Positions 43,053-47,623 of a DNA stretch of 47,623 nucleotides are shown here, in pieces; within the stretch, counting starts at the first letter, position 1; each line of letters starts with the position of its first letter. This stretch comes from Perkinsus marinus ATCC 50983. Lineage: Eukaryota; Perkinsozoa; Perkinsida; Perkinsidae. A program made the position numbers and the translations under genes. Under the pieces are notes generated by a model. It was given only the letters and a program-made list of their open reading frames with translations, did no database searches and was not told the origin of the DNA. The stretch is taken from assembly GCF_000006405.1 (NCBI RefSeq), contig NW_003211397.1:314817-362439 (forward strand), given 5' to 3'.

Positions 43053-44149
43053 TTATTGTTGTTGTTATTGTTATCGCTAATGGGTGATTCGTAGTGTAGA
43101 CATGTGAAGGTATTCACCACTTTGTTGTATCATCATCACTCTTGCGTTAACAGTAGTTATACGGAATTTGTTATGGCATGCCCCTTGGTTGATGACATTG
43201 AAAGTTAAAAGAGCATTGACAAACGGGTAATTCGTAGTACCGCCGCTTTTCGTAACGGAGGAAGATCTTCCCATATCATGTATAGTGCGCGTTGATCCGG
43301 TATTTGGGAACATGTCTGTTCGGCTGTTGCCCTCTAGATCTGGACTATCGCTTTTAAACTACTTGCCAATTGAATTGTGTGTCGATGCAGCCTAGTGGTA
43401 GAGCGGCTGCTTGAAGATGAGTAGGTTGTCGGTTCGAACCCTGGCAAGGTCTTTTGTTGGGTTATTAAGTGACAAGCAGTTCGATGTTGGTAGCCGCCGC
43501 ATTCTAGCATTTTATTCAAACGCCGAGTTTTCCCTGTACTAGGCCGCCGCCTCACTTGCCCATCGTTACTCTACTCGTATAGAGATTCCGTGTGCTCGCA
43601 AGCAACCCCCCAATGTCCTTGGATATACCTCTGGTCGTGTCAGGGAAAGCCTCCACATTCAAACGACCGTTACTCGGAAATTTTGAACTGACATATCCCC
43701 AACACTTCCATGGCGTCGCTTATAGGTCTCTATCAGCCTACATTGATGGCGACTTCTATCAACGATATCGTACATAAAGAATCGTCGATTCAGTCAGATT
43801 ACCCCAAGTCACTGCCCTCGTTATTCTCCTCAAGGCCTCTCCATATGCTAATCAGTTCACTTTACCAGCCAAAAAAGAGAGATGGAAAGAGAGTTACATA
43901 CAAGAGAACAGCTTGCGTTGCACACAAGGGGAGCGGTAGTAATGTTCATCACACAACCGTCCGGGTTACTCACTCAAGCCAATAACAGAGCATTTCAAGA
44001 GGACGAATCGAAGGGAGCTCCCCCGCCCATTCTAAACCATTTAAGCTACCCCTTATTAAAGCAATACCATAAAACACTCAACACTACGAAGATTCTCCAG
44101 AAGCAAGCAAGAGTTCCGTTTCAACCACCCGAATCGATCAAGGCTTGGT
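43053..44149. other. Intergenic, cyclase 3' to RPS25 3'
   Basis: No gene recognised. Convergent genes flank it. Contains a tRNA-like stretch at 43385-43455 (AGCCTAGTGGTAGAGCGGC, TTGAAGA loop, CGGTTCGAACCCTGG) with an irregular anticodon stem and no acceptor pairing. Confidence 0.45.
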
Positions 44150-44569
44150 TTAAGCAACGATCTTCCTGGTGTAGATGAGAGCACGAGAGTGAGGTACTCC
44201 GACCCGCGAGATCTGACCAGTACTCTCCAACATACGGAGGGCTTGACGAGCCAAAGAGCCGTTGACCTGCAAAATGGATATCATCAACAGCAAGAAGATT
44301 ATTATCAACCCTACCTTGATACGCTCAGAAACGATAGCAGGGGTGATCAGCTTGGCCTTGGGGATCTCCTTCTGGAGCTTAGCAACAGTTGCCTTATCCC
44401 AGCAGACAGCGTTATTCAGCTTCTCTTGCACCTATACCATATCAATCAGCACGATTTGAGAGAAATGTGGTATTACCTTTCCCTTAGACCACTTCTTCTT
44501 CTTGCCCTTGCCACCGGCCATAGCGGCCTTAGCCTTGGCCTCCTTTGACTTTTGAATCTTAGGTCCCAT
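44150..44569 (-). CDS. RPS25: 40S ribosomal protein eS25
   Basis: Three exons (44477-44569, 44315-44431, 44150-44266) give 108 aa; the introns are 45 and 48 nt. The N-terminus is Lys-rich (KGKKKKWSKGK), followed by LNNAVCWDKATVAKLQKEIP, LITPAIVSERIKVNGSLARQ and HSRALIYTRKIVA, the full eS25 pattern with the winged-helix core. Length matches the family. It is part of the small ribosomal subunit head and makes no link with its neighbours. The first Met, giving MGPKIQKSK, is the natural start. Confidence 0.95.
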
Positions 44570-45274
44570 ACTGACGACGAAACAGACCTGCTTGCGATGC
44601 ACCGAGTGTGAATGCCAAATTAGCTGTACACAAATCGATCGCTTGGGCGTCCGCTTTTTACATTCATCAGCACAGCGGAGCGCTGCAGCCTTTCATAGCA
44701 GGTGTATTTAGAGGAAAGTCGCAGTAGAAGACTTCGCGCTCAGCAACAAGTGCCAAAACGATGAAAGGTTCGAAGCAGTCTCTTGTGAAGGCCGAGCTAC
44801 GTTCGTACGCAAACTCAATGAGCGGAGCGAAGCGATTCTTTTCAATGGCATAATAATGATAATCGACTTTAATCGGTTGTGAAGAACATCGAACACAGTG
44901 TGATGTCTATGCTTTACAGCTTGGCATTTCGTAAACTGCCTTTCCATATGGACTAGTCGGCAACTTAATAATAAGTTATTATTGAGTTGCCGATGAGTCC
45001 ATTACTAACAACATCAACGGTGATAGTAGCAAATCGACTTAATACTATCAACGAATGCCGACAGTGTGGTTTACTAGGACGAACCTAGTTATACGAGAAA
45101 TCGATTATCGAACTACATTTCACATTTTCATCTCCGCATCGAACTGACTTGACAAACGCTTTCATGAGAGTTAACGTAAACTTCGGTGTCGCTTCCACAT
45201 GCCCCTGAGGTGGTTAAATTACAAAATACAGAAAATAACGACAATATTCAATGAGGTTTGTCGTTCACTCTCAG
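44570..45274. other. RPS25 upstream region
   Basis: No gene seen. It must contain the RPS25 promoter. A long imperfect inverted repeat lies at 44947-45001, and the word GAGCGGAGCGAAGCG near 44820 also occurs in introns of other genes in inverted form. Confidence 0.5.
44947..45001. repeat. Long imperfect inverted repeat
   Basis: About 27-base arms starting ATGGACTAGTCGGCAACTT pair with the opposite strand apart from a few mismatches, around a single G centre. Confidence 0.8.
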
Positions 45275-45450
45275 CAGTTCGGGTTTCTGGTTGCCTTTGG
45301 TTACAGCTTTCACCCGTATAACAGTTCGGGTTTCTAGTTGCCTTAGGTGACAGCTTTCACCTGTATAACAGTTCGGGTTTCTGGTTGCCTTTGATTACAG
45401 ATTTCACCCGTATAACAGTTCGGGTTTCTGGTTGCCTTGTCCGGTTTCGG
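45275..45450. repeat. 47-bp tandem repeat, about 3.7 units
   Basis: Units start CAGTTCGGGTTTCTGGTTGC at 45275, 45322, 45369 and 45416 (last one partial). The unit length is exactly 47 in the three complete copies, with 3-7 differences between units. It lies between RPS25 and the ARGLU1-like gene. No spacer variability, so not a CRISPR array. Confidence 0.9.
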
Positions 45451-45580
45451 GTTTACAATTCAATTTGTCTTCCTTGGATGTTGTACGACACCCCTCTGAC
45501 GTTGTTTCCTTTTCTCGTGGAACTTTTATAATCTACATACCCTCACTCACGTAACTCAACAATAGTAACAGATGAAAATA

Positions 45581-47488
45581 TTAGAAAATGAATTCATCCC
45601 CTTCCCTCGTCTTCTCTTGTTGGAGTTCCTCGACACGTTTCCGTCTGAGGATAGAAAATATATATACCCCCGATAATAACAATGGAGTTTCACCACCCTA
45701 GTGATATGAAAAACATATTTCACGACTACTGCATATCACCGCGAAAATCGCCTCTTTCACCACTTCACGTAAAACAGGTCGTGAAACTCCGCTGATGAAA
45801 ACGCATTTCCTGAATTTTCTCTCAAAACTTTCACCTTGTCACCAACACATATTTTCCCCATCCTTTCGGGGGGAATATACACATGGTCAGCTACATACGT
45901 TGGTGACAATATGAAAACTCTGAGAAATTCTCTGTCTCACTAAACTAGTGAGAGAACTGCTAAGCTCAGATGAATAAAGCGAAGATATATTCCTCTAACA
46001 CTGGCCGCGCTATTCTTACCGGTTTCTCTCCATCTCGATCCTCCTCAGCTCACGGACTCGTTCTTCTCTCTAAAACAACAAAAACATAATTGGGTGAAAA
46101 ATTCACTTATCGGATTTTTTTACCCGACTTGCCGCTTCTGCTGCCAAACGTTGTTGCTCTTCCTTTGCCCGACGACTACAAAACATGACATTCCTCTCCC
46201 CTCAAACTCCTTACTACACCTACGCGTTGTCCTCCATAATTTTCTCGAGCTCATCACTACTACGTTGTTTTTCTTCCAACTTGGATTTAAATTCAGCAAT
46301 CAACTGCCGTTTTTCAGAGGCGATCTCGAGCACCTACCACACGCGATATCTAAAACGCTCAATTCCTATTAGATAGTGTAGTGGTGGTGGTGACGACGAC
46401 ATACAACAGAGTCGCCTCGGTGAAAGAACATAACGGTAAAGGTTGCATATTATCATCTACGAGAGGCGTTTAGAATTGATAAGTGGGAAGCAACGCGTAG
46501 AAGCGACATGTGCTGAAATATGCATGTAATAAGAATTTGTGGAAGAATTCGTTGAAGATGTGTTTTTTCGCGCACGATTATATCCATCTAGCTCGAAAGT
46601 ATTAATTCTTCCCCCAACTGCATCGATTTTTAAATCTACTTTTTTACACCCAAAATTCTTATATATACCTCCGAAACTGAAATCGAGAAGTCGCGCATAT
46701 CAAACTCTAGAAAATTACTTTTCTGGAATATATGCTTTGTTTCCTCAGCTGAGCTCAGGAGTTCATCACTTCTAAAGAATTTCTCATAATTTTCATATCG
46801 TCACCAACACATGTAGTTGACCATGTGCATTCCTTCTCACACTGGGGAAAATACTCCACTGATGCAAAATGATGACTCATCGACAAAAAATCAAAGACTC
46901 TCGAGCAAAATTATACCGCAACAAGAGGCGCTTTCGCGTTGTGCGTGCGTGCGTGCAGATTTATTCTGGCTAGACTACGGAGCGTGGGAGGCTTTCAGAT
47001 ATATTAGAGGACTCCTCTATATGCGGAGGTGTTGGAAAAAATCAGAAAACTCGATTATGCGAACAGCTCGAAGAGATATGCACGAAAAACGTTAATGACG
47101 GAGAAATGTCTTACCCGGGGATCGAACCGGGGACCTATGTAAATTCATTGATTGAGTCCACGATGTGGACTCAGTGAGCTCCGCCCCTTCGTCACGAAGG
47201 CCTAGTATAGATAGTGAGAGTCGCGTCTCGGTTTACGAATCTCCCTTTCACATTAAAATTTCCACGAATTCCCTCATACAACTTTCTCAAGAGCTTTCGC
47301 CCTCTCCTTCTGCTTCTCTGCATCCAATCGCTTCTTAAAATCGTCACTCGCCACGAAATTATCCAACCTCTTTTTGACCTCGCTCTCTACTCTAAACTTT
47401 CACACGATATCATATATATCACAAAAAGTCCGAATCTACCTTTGCTTTTCGTCGACTTCAATATTCTTATCTTCAATTCTCGGCAGCG
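45581..47488 (-). CDS. ARGLU1-like coiled-coil protein, 3' part
   Basis: Exons on the minus strand from the window end inwards: LPRIEDKNIEVDEKQ (to 47488), VESEVKKRLDNFVASDDFKK and EKQKERAKALEK (47300-47395), then EKRQLIAEFKSKLEEKQ and DELEKIMEDN (46250-46345), RRAKEEQQRLAAEAASR (about 46120-46170), EERVRELRRIEMERN (about 46030-46075), and a last exon RKRVEELQQEKTREGDEFIF ending at 45581. Introns of 48 nt separate several of them, and longer introns hold elements A and B and tRNA-like sequence. The ELEKIMEDN..RRAKEE segment resembles the ELERILEEN region of ARGLU1, a splicing and transcription co-factor. The highly charged helix makes the match suggestive only. The 5' end lies beyond the window. 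Confidence 0.55.
45684..45790. mobile_element. Element A copy in ARGLU1-like intron
   Basis: Terminal GGAGTTTCACCACCC and CAGGTCGTGAAACTCC, with the CATATCACCGCGAAAATCGC core. Confidence 0.8.
45868..46005. mobile_element. Element B copy in ARGLU1-like intron
   Basis: Left GGGGGGAATATACACATGG, right AAAGCGAAGATATATTCCTC and AACACTGG. An inverted left-end fragment lies just upstream (about 45805-45860). Confidence 0.7.
46724..46845. mobile_element. Element B copy, reverse orientation
   Basis: Starts GGAATATATGCTTTGTTTCC with CTCAGCTGAGCTCAGGAGTT and ends CATGTGCATTCCTTCTCACA then CTG. About 122 bp with a shortened middle. Confidence 0.75.
47110..47192 (-). other. tRNA-like sequence in ARGLU1-like intron
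   Basis: On the minus strand: AGCTCACTGAG, a hairpin (TGAGTCCAC arms at 47153-47173) where the D-loop/anticodon region should be, and a perfect T arm CCCCGGTTCGATCCCCGGG. The acceptor stem is not formed. It shares AGCTCA(G/C)TGA..TGA with 18509-18586, so the two may be one tRNA-derived family. Confidence 0.45.
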
Positions 47489-47536
47489 CTGAGATTGGCC
47501 CTGAAAGTCCCAACAAAGTCACAATTGATTTATAAA

Positions 47537-47612
47537 AAAGCCCCTCCTAGGAATCGAACCCACCTCCTACCCCTTCTATGCCGATTCTCATCCGAGTCCT
47601 TTGCCCAGTCCC
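47537..47612 (-). other. tRNA-like sequence near window end
   Basis: On the minus strand a B-box GGTGGGTTCGATTCC is followed by GGAGGGGC and six T, like a polymerase III terminator. No matching 5' acceptor strand was found. It lies upstream of the 47488 exon, probably in an intron. Confidence 0.35.
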
Positions 47613-47623
47613 TGATCATAGAA

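Noticed and set aside
45275-45450. CRISPR-like array
   Set aside because: Units are contiguous with no unique spacers, in a eukaryotic nuclear context.

Overview
The window is nuclear DNA of a protist, most likely an alveolate close to Perkinsus (inference). Support comes from intron-rich genes with many 42-52 nt GT-AG introns, a voltage-sensor channel fused to a class III cyclase as in alveolates, a SPINDLY-type GT41 glycosyltransferase, and eukaryotic RFC1, OTU protease and ribosomal protein S25 genes. Nothing bacterial, viral or plasmid-like was seen.

Region 1-14 kb is gene-poor. It holds three intronless genes of one secreted-protein family (546, 545 and 545 aa) with a circularly permuted NlpC/P60 (papain-like) signature. 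Two of them lie in a ~2.8 kb segmental duplication (about 5215-8018 and 10122-13138). A broken genomic copy of an RFC1 segment lies at 8252-8486. The intergenic DNA here is full of short perfect palindromes with a one-base centre, and carries a recurrent 22-bp pattern: 7 bases of an 8-mer, its full reverse complement, then 7 bases of the 8-mer again.

Region 14.7-21.8 kb is the complete multi-exon RFC1 gene (minus strand). Next comes SPINDLY at 23.6-26.3 kb (minus), a tRNA-Pro, and an OTUD3-like OTU protease. Around the 100-N gap at 29530-29629 the SPINDLY 5' part, tRNA-Pro and OTU exons 4-6 occur twice, in a geometry that looks like two unmerged overlapping contig ends rather than a real duplication. 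The OTU gene is complete at 32560-35145 (223 aa, 6 exons).

From 36.1 to 43.05 kb (plus) lies the channel-cyclase gene. Then come RPS25 (44.15-44.57 kb, minus) and the 3' part of an ARGLU1-like gene (45.58 kb to beyond the end, minus).

From ~16.7 kb on, introns are loaded with three miniature inverted-repeat families, named here A (~110-130 bp), B (~170-215 bp) and C (~210 bp). One intron is almost entirely element A, and one C insertion sits exactly at a splice acceptor in only one of the two copies. Exon models were built by hand from splice consensus, reading frame and recalled family conservation; no alignment or search was run.
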